Assembly: GCF_014397115.1 (NCBI RefSeq)
Contig: NZ_CP060720.1
Span: forward strand, 388,001 to 452,000
From: Vagococcus carniphilus
GTDB taxonomy: Bacteria > Bacillota > Bacilli > Lactobacillales > Vagococcaceae
Reading direction: 5' to 3'
DNA: 64,000 nt
Numbering within the stretch: the first letter of the stretch is position 1; each line of letters starts with the position of its first letter. The notes beneath the pieces were generated by a model, which saw only the letters and a program-made list of their open reading frames with translations, did no database searches and had not been told where the DNA came from. The position numbers and the translations under genes were made by a program. Positions 38,755 to 46,186 of the stretch are shown in pieces.

Positions 38755-39336
38755 ATGAAAAAAATGTCAGTACAGTCATTAACTTATGCATCGTTACTTA
38801 TTGCTTTAGGAATTATGATTCCGTTAGTCATGCCAGTTAAAGTTGTTATTGGTCCTGCCTCTTATACTTTAGCAAGTCATGTGCCAGTATTTTTAGCAAT
38901 GTTCGTATCTCCTTGGGTTGCTGTATTAGTAGCTTTAGGAACAGCATTTGGTTTCTTTTTATCATTACCATTTATTATTGGATTCAGAGCGTTATCACAT
39001 GTTATTTTTGCTTTTTTCGGAGCTCTTTATTTGTCAAAAAGACCTTCGATAATAGATTCACCAAAAAAAATGATGTTATTTAATGTCGTGATTGGTTTGA
39101 TACATGCTACTTGTGAGACTTTAGTCGTTACGCTATTTTTCATGACAGGTAAGTTATCAGCAGAAAGTTATACATCAGGATTTTTCATGACTGTCATTGT
39201 ATTTGTTGGTGTAGGTGGTTTTATTCATAGTTTGATTGATTATGGAATAGCCTTTTCAGTTGCTCAAAAACTAGGAACGAAATTTAAATTTCCAGTTTAT
39301 TTAAAAGCACAACAATTAAAAAGTAAAAAAGCTTGA
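38755..39336 (+). CDS. ECF-type transporter S-component, substrate uncertain (possibly niacin, NiaX-like)
   Basis: The 193-residue membrane protein has about six hydrophobic helices, in the size and style of ECF vitamin S-components (YASLLIALGIMIPLVMP; GPASYTLASHVPVFLAMFVSPWVAVL). The shared ECF A, A' and T proteins must be elsewhere. Niacin (NiaX) is a possible substrate but this is a weak guess. It stands alone, with its own consensus promoter and terminator, and no riboswitch was seen in the 77-bp leader. Confidence 0.7.
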   Translation: MKKMSVQSLTYASLLIALGIMIPLVMPVKVVIGPASYTLASHVPVFLAMFVSPWVAVLVALGTAFGFFLSLPFIIGFRALSHVIFAFFGALYLSKRPSIIDSPKKMMLFNVVIGLIHATCETLVVTLFFMTGKLSAESYTSGFFMTVIVFVGVGGFIHSLIDYGIAFSVAQKLGTKFKFPVYLKAQQLKSKKA

Positions 39337-39364
39337 TTCTTTTTTAGAATCAAGCTTTTTAATT
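39325..39364 (+). terminator. Terminator after the ECF S-component gene
   Basis: AAAAAGCTTGATTCT (39326-39340) pairs with AGAATCAAGCTTTTT (39346-39360). Confidence 0.88.
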
Positions 39365-39408
39365 TTCACTTTGTTGGTTAATAAAAAGTGAAAGAGGGAA
39401 TACTTTTA

Positions 39409-40515
39409 TTATCTGATAACCATTTCTGTTTCTGCATCGAAGAAATGACCTTTATTTAAATTGAAAGCAAGCTCGATACGTTCACCAGGAACATAAGCAG
39501 AACGAGCATCTACTTTAGAAATAAATTCAGTTTGACCAGTACGAGTGTAAAGCATTGTTTCAGCACCTAATAATTCAGAAACGACTACTTCAGAGTTAAC
39601 AACGCTACTTGGTGATGCGTCTTTTACAATTGGTTCACTATGAATATCTTCAGGGCGAATACCAAAAATAACTTCTTTACCAGCATAGCCTTTTTCTCTA
39701 AGGACTTTAAATTTACCTTCTGGAACTTCTAGACGTAAGTCATGACCATCTGTGATGTAGCCATCTTCTCCCAAAGTAACATTGAAAAGGTTCATAGCTG
39801 GTGAACCGATAAATCCAGCAACGAAAACATTGTTAGGTGTGTCATATACTTCTTTAGGTGTACCGATTTGTTGAATAAAGCCGTCTTTCATAATAACAAT
39901 ACGGTCAGCCATTGTCATCGCTTCAGTTTGATCATGAGTTACATAGATTGTAGTTGTTTCTAAGCGACGGTGTAATTTAGCGATTTCAGCACGCATAGCA
40001 ACACGTAATTTAGCATCTAAGTTTGATAAAGGCTCATCCATTAAGAATACTTTAGCATCACGAACAATTGCACGACCTAATGCCACACGTTGTCTTTGTC
40101 CACCAGACAACGCTGCTGGTTTACGGTCTAGATATTCTGTTAAACCTAAAATATCAGCTGCGTTATCCACGCGTTTTTTGATTTCAGCTTTGTCATATTT
40201 ACGAAGTTTTAAACCAAAGGCCATATTATCAAATACAGTCATATGTGGATAAAGTGCGTAGTTTTGGAATACCATGGCAATGTCACGGTCTTTAGGAGCT
40301 ACGTCGTTTACTAAACGATCTCCAATCCATAGTTCACCTTCTGAAATATCTTCAAGACCAGCTACCATACGTAATGTAGTTGATTTACCACAACCAGATG
40401 GTCCAACGAATACGATGAATTCTTGATCTTTAATATCTAAGTTAAAGTCGGTTACCGAATAGTTAGGGTTTCCGTCATATTTTTTATGTATGTGTTTTAA
40501 TGCGATTTCTACCAT
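39409..40515 (-). CDS. msmK: Sugar ABC transporter ATP-binding protein (MsmK/UgpC type)
   Basis: A 368-residue ATPase of the CUT1 carbohydrate family that energises several sugar importers. Walker A GPSGCGKST lies near residue 37, signature LSGGQRQRVALGRAI near 134, Walker B VFLMDEPLSNLD near 155, and the C-terminal TOBE/regulatory domain covers about 240-368. No permease or binding-protein genes adjoin, so it is probably a shared ATPase, as MsmK is in streptococci. A cre-like site overlaps its -35. Confidence 0.93.
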   Translation of the reverse strand: MVEIALKHIHKKYDGNPNYSVTDFNLDIKDQEFIVFVGPSGCGKSTTLRMVAGLEDISEGELWIGDRLVNDVAPKDRDIAMVFQNYALYPHMTVFDNMAFGLKLRKYDKAEIKKRVDNAADILGLTEYLDRKPAALSGGQRQRVALGRAIVRDAKVFLMDEPLSNLDAKLRVAMRAEIAKLHRRLETTTIYVTHDQTEAMTMADRIVIMKDGFIQQIGTPKEVYDTPNNVFVAGFIGSPAMNLFNVTLGEDGYITDGHDLRLEVPEGKFKVLREKGYAGKEVIFGIRPEDIHSEPIVKDASPSSVVNSEVVVSELLGAETMLYTRTGQTEFISKVDARSAYVPGERIELAFNLNKGHFFDAETEMVIR

Positions 40516-40552
40516 TTCTAAATTTCCTTCTTTCGCTTCATTTGTTACATAG

Positions 40553-40582
40553 AGTATAATGGAAAATGTAATACGCTTACAA
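40553..40582 (-). promoter_or_regulatory. msmK promoter with overlapping cre-like site
   Basis: On the reverse strand TTGTAA (40577-40582), an 18-bp spacer and TATACT (40553-40558). TGTAAGCGTATTACA (40567-40581) resembles a CcpA cre box (TGTAANCG half, then TTACA) but with one extra base, so the binding is uncertain. Confidence 0.5.
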
Positions 40583-40642
40583 TGTGAAAGGTGACCAATT
40601 TTTTATGTCAAAATGACGAAAATTTAAAAAAGGGGAGTTTTT

Positions 40643-41029
40643 ATGAAAATAGCATTGATTGCTCATGATAAAAAGAAGAAAGAAATTATCCGAATTTCAA
40701 AAGAATACGAAGAGATTTTATCAAAGCATGAATTATTTGGAACTGGTACAACTGGAACCAAAATTATGAAAGCGACAGATTTGAAGATTCATCTATTTAA
40801 ATCGGGTCCTTTAGGTGGGGATCAACAAATTGGAGCAAGGGTTTCTGAAGGTGAAATGGATATGATTATTTTTTTAAGAGATCCTTTGACATCACAACCT
40901 CATGAACCTGATGTTAATGCGCTAATTCGTTTAAGTGACGTCTATGAAATACCACTTGCTACTAATAAAAGTACGGCTATTTTATTATTTAAAGAACTTG
41001 AAAATTTGGCGAAAAATAGACTGTCATAA
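40643..41029 (+). CDS. mgsA: Methylglyoxal synthase
   Basis: The 128-residue enzyme converts dihydroxyacetone phosphate to methylglyoxal and phosphate, a bypass of lower glycolysis under phosphate limitation or sugar excess. Motifs are [13 protein letters not shown] at the start, TGTTGTKI near 35, [14 protein letters not shown] near 52-65 and [20 protein letters not shown] near 74-93, with the catalytic Asp and the His. Length is standard. Monocistronic. Confidence 0.95.
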   Translation: MKIALIAHDKKKKEIIRISKEYEEILSKHELFGTGTTGTKIMKATDLKIHLFKSGPLGGDQQIGARVSEGEMDMIIFLRDPLTSQPHEPDVNALIRLSDVYEIPLATNKSTAILLFKELENLAKNRLS

Positions 41030-41035
41030 GCTTTA

Positions 41036-41063
41036 TTGTAATTCAAAAAAAATATGATATAGT
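41036..41063 (+). promoter_or_regulatory. Promoter of the THF riboswitch/folT transcript
   Basis: TTGTAA (41036-41041), a 16-bp spacer and TATAGT (41058-41063), about 20 bp before the riboswitch. Confidence 0.6.
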
Positions 41064-41083
41064 TTTAGTGTAAAACAAAAAAA

Positions 41084-41205
41084 CAGAGTAGAAAATAAAG
41101 CGTCAAGTGCCAATGGGATGGGATGTTGCCTATTGGACGAAAAGTGCTAATGGAGCACTTGCGACATTATTTTTGCATTCGCTGCATAATGGATGTAGCA
41201 ACTCT
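41084..41205 (+). promoter_or_regulatory. Tetrahydrofolate (THF) riboswitch
   Basis: The leader of folT contains the THF aptamer cores in order: AGAGTAG, GCGTCAAGTG, GGGATG (near 41115), ACGAA (41137-41141), a variable stem AAGTGCTaatggAGCACTT (41142-41160), GCG and TTGCATTCGCT. AGAGT (41085-41089) can close with ACTCT (41201-41205). A hairpin GCTGCAT/ATGTAGC (41181-41199) follows the core. The ribosome site AAGGAGAT lies just downstream, which suggests translational control by folate. Confidence 0.82.
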
Positions 41206-41226
41206 ATCTAAAAAGGAGATGCTAGA

Positions 41227-41751
41227 ATGGAGAAACAACGTTTTACTGCTAGAACTATTGCGTTAATGGGGGTATTAATGGCGCTTCGGATTATCTTGTC
41301 ACAATTTTTATCGATTACAACCGGTTTTGTAAAGATTAGTTTTTTCTTTATCCCAGTTGTGATTATGGCAATTTTATTTGGTCCAATTATTGCTGGATCA
41401 GCTAATGCGCTATGTGACTTTATTGGAGCGATGTTGTTTCCAGCAGGAGGATTATACTTCCCTGGATTCACATTAACGGCTTTTTTATCAGGAATTATCT
41501 ATAGTAGTTTCTATTATAAAAAAGATTTAACCCTAAAACGAATCATAATCGTAAATATTATTGTTACGTTTATTTTGAGTTTACCGCTTAATACACTATG
41601 GTTATACATGATGCAAGGAAATGCAGTATTTGCATTTTTACCAGCACGTATCATAAGCTCAAGTATTATGTGTGTGGTTCAAATCTTTATAACGTACGCT
41701 ATGGTTAATGTTAGCGTGTTCCAAAAACAAATTATTAAGTTTAATGTATAA
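41227..41751 (+). CDS. folT: ECF folate transporter S-component FolT
   Basis: The 174-residue membrane protein has about six helices and begins with the folate-family pattern RFTARTIALMGVLMALRIIL, then GFVKISFFFIPVVIMAILFGP and the loop LCDFIGAMLFPAGGLYFPGFT. It binds folate and works with the shared ECF module encoded elsewhere. The THF riboswitch in the leader independently supports the substrate. AAGGAGA lies 7 bp before the ATG; a terminator follows. Confidence 0.92.
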   Translation: MEKQRFTARTIALMGVLMALRIILSQFLSITTGFVKISFFFIPVVIMAILFGPIIAGSANALCDFIGAMLFPAGGLYFPGFTLTAFLSGIIYSSFYYKKDLTLKRIIIVNIIVTFILSLPLNTLWLYMMQGNAVFAFLPARIISSSIMCVVQIFITYAMVNVSVFQKQIIKFNV

Positions 41752-41754
41752 GAT

Positions 41755-41790
41755 AAAATAAGGATGCTTGCTAATAGCATCCTTATTTTT
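41755..41790. terminator. Bidirectional terminator between folT and the SDR gene
   Basis: AAAATAAGGATGCT (41755-41768) pairs with AGCATCCTTATTTT (41776-41789). Confidence 0.9.
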
Positions 41791-42524
41791 TATGCTTGTT
41801 GCTTAGTAGCGGCAATTGCTATTTCTCTAATTGTTACTTCTTGAGGCATATCATAGATAAATTTAATGGTTTCAGCAACTTTTTCAGGATCTAAAGTTAA
41901 TCCTCCCATACTATCCTTCCAAGCAAGATAATCATCAAGTGATTTTTCATTAGTTACATGTGTCAGTAATTCTGTTTCAGCAGCGCCAGGAGATACTAGT
42001 GAGATACGAACATTTGAGTTAGCTACTTCCTGACGGACTGTTTCAGTCAATCCGTGTACTCCAAATTTACTTGCGCCATATGCAGCATGATCAGTAAAGG
42101 CTTTAAAACCAGCAATAGAAGAAATGTTAATGATTGTTCCGCTGTTTCTACTTGTCATATCTTCTAAAACGATTTTCATTCCATTTAAGACGCCAATAAT
42201 ATTTGTTTGTAACATTTTCTGCCACTCATCTTCAGATTGTGTTACGATATTTCCAAGTAACATAATACCTGCATTATTTACAAGTAAATCTGTGGGGCCA
42301 TAAATAGCTTCTGCCTTTTTGATAGCTTGTTTAAATTCTTGACTGTTTGAGACATCAACTTGCTCAATTAAAACATTGTTAAAATCTAAAGGTAACTCTT
42401 TTATTTTTTCAATTCGACGAGCAAGAAGCAGTAATGGGTAACCTGCTTGATTAAATAGTTGAGCTGTTTTAGCACCAAAGCCTGAGCTGGCACCTGTAAT
42501 AACAATTAATGGTTTGTTTGCCAT
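41790..42524 (-). CDS. Short-chain dehydrogenase/reductase
   Basis: A 244-residue classical SDR. NAD(P) motif GASSGFGAKTAQLF lies near residue 11, NNAGIMLLG near 85, the catalytic Ser in INISSIAG near 139, and YGASK (Tyr and Lys) near 154. Substrate unknown; the paired MerR regulator suggests induction by an electrophile or aldehyde, by analogy with other SDR-MerR pairs. The ATG at 42524 fits the AAGGA spacing better than one four codons upstream. Confidence 0.9.
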   Translation of the reverse strand: MANKPLIVITGASSGFGAKTAQLFNQAGYPLLLLARRIEKIKELPLDFNNVLIEQVDVSNSQEFKQAIKKAEAIYGPTDLLVNNAGIMLLGNIVTQSEDEWQKMLQTNIIGVLNGMKIVLEDMTSRNSGTIINISSIAGFKAFTDHAAYGASKFGVHGLTETVRQEVANSNVRISLVSPGAAETELLTHVTNEKSLDDYLAWKDSMGGLTLDPEKVAETIKFIYDMPQEVTIREIAIAATKQQA

Positions 42525-42558
42525 TGTTAAACACATCCTTCATTTGTAATATGTGATG

Positions 42559-42589
42559 AGAATAAACCTTGGAGTTAACTCCAAGTCAA
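42559..42589 (-). promoter_or_regulatory. MerR-type promoter with 19-bp spacer and perfect palindromic operator
   Basis: On the reverse strand TTGACT (42584-42589), a 19-bp spacer and TATTCT (42559-42564). The spacer region holds the perfect palindrome CTTGGAGTTAACTCCAAG (42568-42585). A 19-bp spacer with an operator between the boxes is the hallmark of MerR activation by DNA distortion. It drives the SDR gene; the merR gene lies on the other side. Confidence 0.88.
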
Positions 42590-42606
42590 GGGAAAAGAGG
42601 AAAAAA

Positions 42607-43095
42607 ATGTATTCAATTGGTGAAGTGTCAAAATTAACCCATATTTCTGCAGATACATTAAGGTATTACGATAAAATAGGGCTCATCCCATTTGTTAAAA
42701 GAAATGATTCAGGGCATCGGATTTTTAGTGAGTCAGATTTAAAATATTTAGAAGTGATTCAATGTTTAAAGTTATCTGATGTACCAGTGAAAGAAATTGG
42801 TCAGTTTGTTGAATGGACAATGGAGGGGGATTCGACTTTAGAAAAAAGAAAACTTTTTTTTACAGAAAAAGAATTAGAATTAGAGAAGAAGATCGCTTCT
42901 CTAGAGACGATGTTATCTTTTTTAAAATGGAAGAAATGGTACTATGAAACAGCTTGTCATGCAGGAGAAGAAAAAATTCATTTTATAGAGGGAACAAAAG
43001 AATTGAATCCAGAGGTTCTAACCCATTATAATGAATTACAAAGTGAAGAAAAAAGAAAAGTGAGTCAAACGCCACATCATTTTAAATCACATTAA
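42607..43095 (+). CDS. MerR-family regulator
   Basis: The 162-residue regulator has a MerR helix-turn-helix at residues 1-70 (YSIGEVSKLTHISADTLRYYDKIGLIPFVKR), then a long dimerisation coiled coil (about 78-118) and a short C-terminal tail with one Cys in YETACHAGEEKIHF. It is divergent from the SDR gene and probably activates it via the palindrome between them. The ATG at 42607 gives the family's normal N-terminus. AAAGAGG lies upstream. Confidence 0.9.
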   Translation: MYSIGEVSKLTHISADTLRYYDKIGLIPFVKRNDSGHRIFSESDLKYLEVIQCLKLSDVPVKEIGQFVEWTMEGDSTLEKRKLFFTEKELELEKKIASLETMLSFLKWKKWYYETACHAGEEKIHFIEGTKELNPEVLTHYNELQSEEKRKVSQTPHHFKSH

Positions 43096-43118
43096 ATTAA
43101 GGTAAATGAGGGGAAATT

Positions 43119-43817
43119 ATGAAGACATACAAATATATTATTTTTGATTTAGATAATACATTATTAAATTTTACAAAATCAGAACATTACGCTTTACAGG
43201 ATTTATTTGCTAAATATGGAGTTATATTTAACGAGGAAAATTTTTCAACGTATAAAGAAATTAATCATGAATTATGGTCAAAACTAGAAGAAGGTACTAT
43301 TCAGAAAGCTGCTGTATTAGAAACACGATTTGCTAGATTTTTTGCTGCTCAAGGTCTTCAAGTAGATGGAAAAAAAGCTGATGATGAATATCGTCAATTT
43401 TTAGAAGGTCGAAATGATTTAATAGATGGAGCTTACGAGTTACTCGACTATTTAACTGAGGAAGGATACATTCTGTTTGCTGGAACTAATGGAGTAGGAA
43501 GAACTCAAAGACAACGTTTAAAAAATGCAGAAATGACTCATTACTTTAAAGAGCTTTACATTTCAGAAGAAGTTGGGTTTGAAAAACCAGATGTTCGCTT
43601 TTTTGATACTATTTTCACTCAAGAAAATATTAAAGATCTTTCAAAAGTATTAATGATAGGAGATAGTTTGAGTTCGGATATTAGAGGAGCTAATCGAGTG
43701 GGAATTGACTCTATTTGGTTGAATTTGTATTCGGATAAATCGGTAGAAGATAAACCGACTTATGAGTGCCTCTCTTTGAAAAAAATAAAAGAGTTAATGA
43801 ATAATAATAATTTATAA
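43119..43817 (+). CDS. YjjG-family HAD nucleotidase
   Basis: The 232-residue HAD hydrolase has the C1 cap. Motif I FDLDNTLLNF lies near residue 9 (Asp10 and Asp12), motif II AGTNGVGRTQRQRL near 126, Lys in EEVGFEKPDVRFFD near 153 and motif IV MIGDSLSSDIRGA near 184. YjjG-type enzymes hydrolyse non-canonical pyrimidine nucleotides, a housecleaning role. It is 23 bp after the merR gene and may be in its operon. Confidence 0.88.
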   Translation: MKTYKYIIFDLDNTLLNFTKSEHYALQDLFAKYGVIFNEENFSTYKEINHELWSKLEEGTIQKAAVLETRFARFFAAQGLQVDGKKADDEYRQFLEGRNDLIDGAYELLDYLTEEGYILFAGTNGVGRTQRQRLKNAEMTHYFKELYISEEVGFEKPDVRFFDTIFTQENIKDLSKVLMIGDSLSSDIRGANRVGIDSIWLNLYSDKSVEDKPTYECLSLKKIKELMNNNNL

Positions 43818-43877
43818 TGATTATTATTCTAATAACTAGTATAATGTTATATATAATAAAAAAAAGGGAGTGGCTTA

Positions 43878-44363
43878 GTGAGACAACTTTTTATGAAGCG
43901 AAAGGTATCTAACCCAAGCGAAACATTCACTGTGACAAACCGTAATGAAAAAGACGTATACGGAGTGTCAGTAAACTCGGTTGAAAACTCTCAGCTAATT
44001 ACAATACATAAATCTGAAAATCAACAAGTGGCTATGGTCACAAAGGAACAATCAAATGATGGATCAACATTTATAGTTGAAGTTGATAATAAAAAAGTAT
44101 TTATTATTGAAAAGGGACTAGTTCAAGGAACGTCAAAGTATATTGCTACTAGTGATGAGTTAACAATTGATGGAGACTTATTTGGTATGTCCTTTAATGT
44201 TATGTTGGGCTATCGTAAAGTGGCTAAAGTTAGAAAACGTTGGACATCTATAGGAGATTCATATGAAATAACTATTTTTGAAGATGATAATGAAGCTAGT
44301 CTAGTAGGCCTTGTAACGACACTTGATTACATCAAATCAAATGAACAATTAGAAATTGCTTAA
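43878..44363 (+). CDS. LURP-one-related (scramblase-like beta-barrel) protein
   Basis: The 161-residue protein has the LURP-one/DUF567 Tubby-like fold pattern: FMKRKVSNPSETFTVTNRNEKDVYGV at the start (in beta strands), then TIDGDLFGMSFNVML and VAKVRKRWTSIGDSYEITIF near 115-135. Function of the bacterial members is unknown. The start is GTG at 43878 with GGGAGTGG upstream. Confidence 0.82.
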   Translation: MRQLFMKRKVSNPSETFTVTNRNEKDVYGVSVNSVENSQLITIHKSENQQVAMVTKEQSNDGSTFIVEVDNKKVFIIEKGLVQGTSKYIATSDELTIDGDLFGMSFNVMLGYRKVAKVRKRWTSIGDSYEITIFEDDNEASLVGLVTTLDYIKSNEQLEIA

Positions 44364-44393
44364 AGATAAGTTTGTATGAAGATACATTTCGCA

Positions 44394-44436
44394 AAAAAAA
44401 GCATCAAAGCTGGTAAACGGCCTTGATGCTTTTTTA
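44394..44436. terminator. Bidirectional terminator between the LURP gene and the ABC exporter
   Basis: A-flanked GCATCAA (44401-44407) pairs with TTGATGC (44423-44429), followed by TTTTTT. Confidence 0.8.
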
Positions 44437-46182
44437 TTATAAATGTTTAAATTGTGCATGATAAAGAGTGTAGTAAAAACCATTTTTAATTTTAAGGAGT
44501 TCGTCATGGGAACCAATTTCGACGACTTCACCAGCTTCCATAACAAGAATAGTGTCTGCTTCTCTTATAGTTGATAGACGATGAGCAATAACAAAGCTTG
44601 TTTTATCTTTCATCATGTTTAAAAAGGCATCTTGAATGAGTTGTTCTGTTAACGTATCGACTGAACTAGTAGCTTCATCTAAAATCAACATTTTAGGTTG
44701 GCTAATCATTGTTCTAGCAATCGTTAGAAGTTGTTTTTGACCATCAGAAATACTTAAACCTCGTTGGCCTAATTGTGTTTCAAAACCATCAGGTAAAGTA
44801 GTGATAAAGTGATAGATGGAGGCATCTTTACAAGCTGTGATAACTTCTTCTTTTGTTGCATTGGGATTTCCAAAAGTTAAATTTTCCCAAATAGTACCTT
44901 GGAACAACCATGTTTCTTGAAGAACCATACCAAAAGATTGGCGAAGCGTATCTCTTGGTATTTCTTTAATAGGTACATTATCTATCAAAATTTCTCCTGA
45001 AGTCACTTCATAAAAACGCATTAAAAGGTTAACTAGTGTTGATTTACCAGCGCCAGTCTTTCCAACAATTGCAATTGTTTTACCAGGTTCAACGAGTAAA
45101 TTAAAATTCTCTATTAAAGGTGTTTCTTTTTGATAGGAGAAGGCAACTTCTTTAAATTCAATTTTACCTTCTTCAATAATTGCATCAGTTTTTTCATTGG
45201 AATAAATTTTTTCCTCAGGTTCATCCATTAACTGAAAAATTCGACTTAATCCAGCTAAAGCAGTTTGAATTTGAGGAGTAATTCCAGATAATTCAATAAA
45301 TGGCTTTGAGAATTGACTGGAGTAAATGATAAAACTAGTGATAATTCCAATTGTGATATTTCCAATTTGATTAATAATAAGAACACCACTAACAACACCA
45401 ATTGCTAAATAACCCAAATGATCAACAAACCTAGAAAGGGGATTGGTTAAAGAAGAAATGAACTGAGCTTTTTCTCCGACTTTTTGAAGTGTTGCATTTT
45501 GATTACTAAATTGTTCGTAAGATTTTTCTTCACCTTGAAACGCCTTAATTACCTTTTGGCCTTCAATTGTTTCAGATAAAAAACCGGAGAGATCTCCAAC
45601 TATTTTTTGTTGTTTTTGAAATTGTTTTTGGCTACCTTGAGCTACTAACCAATTAACAAGGAAAATAAAACCAGTTGTTGTTAAAACTAGTAGTGTCAAA
45701 ATTGGGCTTAAGAAAAACATACTGATAAGAGAAATAATGACAATAGTCATTCCAGAAAAAATAGTATTAAAAATCGCCACGCAAGCTTCAGAAACAAAAT
45801 CTAAATCATTGGTAAATCGGCTCATAATATCTCCGTGAGCTGTTTGATCGTAAAATTTTAGTGGTAACTTATTTAAATGGGTAAACGCATCTTTTCTTAG
45901 ATGAGCAATAGAAAAATAAGCAACTCGATTAGCTAAACGTTGAATCAACCACTGTGAAAGAGTTGTGGTAAGAGTAATACCGATTAAAAGAATTAGGATG
46001 GACATCAAAGATTTTAGTTTGACTTCATGAATGCTTACCATAGTGTCAATTGCTTTCCCAATATAAAAAGTCATCATCACAGCAGAAGTGCCATTAATTA
46101 AACCTAAAAGAGCTGCTAAAATAATTTCTTTTTTTAAATCAGTGAGGTAAGGTAAAAAACGCTGAATATTTCTTTTAGACAT
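44437..46182 (-). CDS. Heterodimeric ABC exporter, subunit 2 (catalytic-site NBD)
   Basis: A 581-residue half-transporter with six N-terminal helices (about 20-310) and a C-terminal ATPase. Walker A is GKTGAGKST near 370; Walker B LILDEATSSVD near 498 keeps the catalytic Glu. The signature is degenerate, LSISDGQ in place of LSGGQ. The partner gene lies 4 bp upstream and has the opposite defects, as in LmrCD/EfrAB/BmrCD-type multidrug exporters. Drug specificity cannot be read. Confidence 0.92.
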   Translation of the reverse strand: MSKRNIQRFLPYLTDLKKEIILAALLGLINGTSAVMMTFYIGKAIDTMVSIHEVKLKSLMSILILLIGITLTTTLSQWLIQRLANRVAYFSIAHLRKDAFTHLNKLPLKFYDQTAHGDIMSRFTNDLDFVSEACVAIFNTIFSGMTIVIISLISMFFLSPILTLLVLTTTGFIFLVNWLVAQGSQKQFQKQQKIVGDLSGFLSETIEGQKVIKAFQGEEKSYEQFSNQNATLQKVGEKAQFISSLTNPLSRFVDHLGYLAIGVVSGVLIINQIGNITIGIITSFIIYSSQFSKPFIELSGITPQIQTALAGLSRIFQLMDEPEEKIYSNEKTDAIIEEGKIEFKEVAFSYQKETPLIENFNLLVEPGKTIAIVGKTGAGKSTLVNLLMRFYEVTSGEILIDNVPIKEIPRDTLRQSFGMVLQETWLFQGTIWENLTFGNPNATKEEVITACKDASIYHFITTLPDGFETQLGQRGLSISDGQKQLLTIARTMISQPKMLILDEATSSVDTLTEQLIQDAFLNMMKDKTSFVIAHRLSTIREADTILVMEAGEVVEIGSHDELLKIKNGFYYTLYHAQFKHL

Positions 46183-46186
46183 AATC

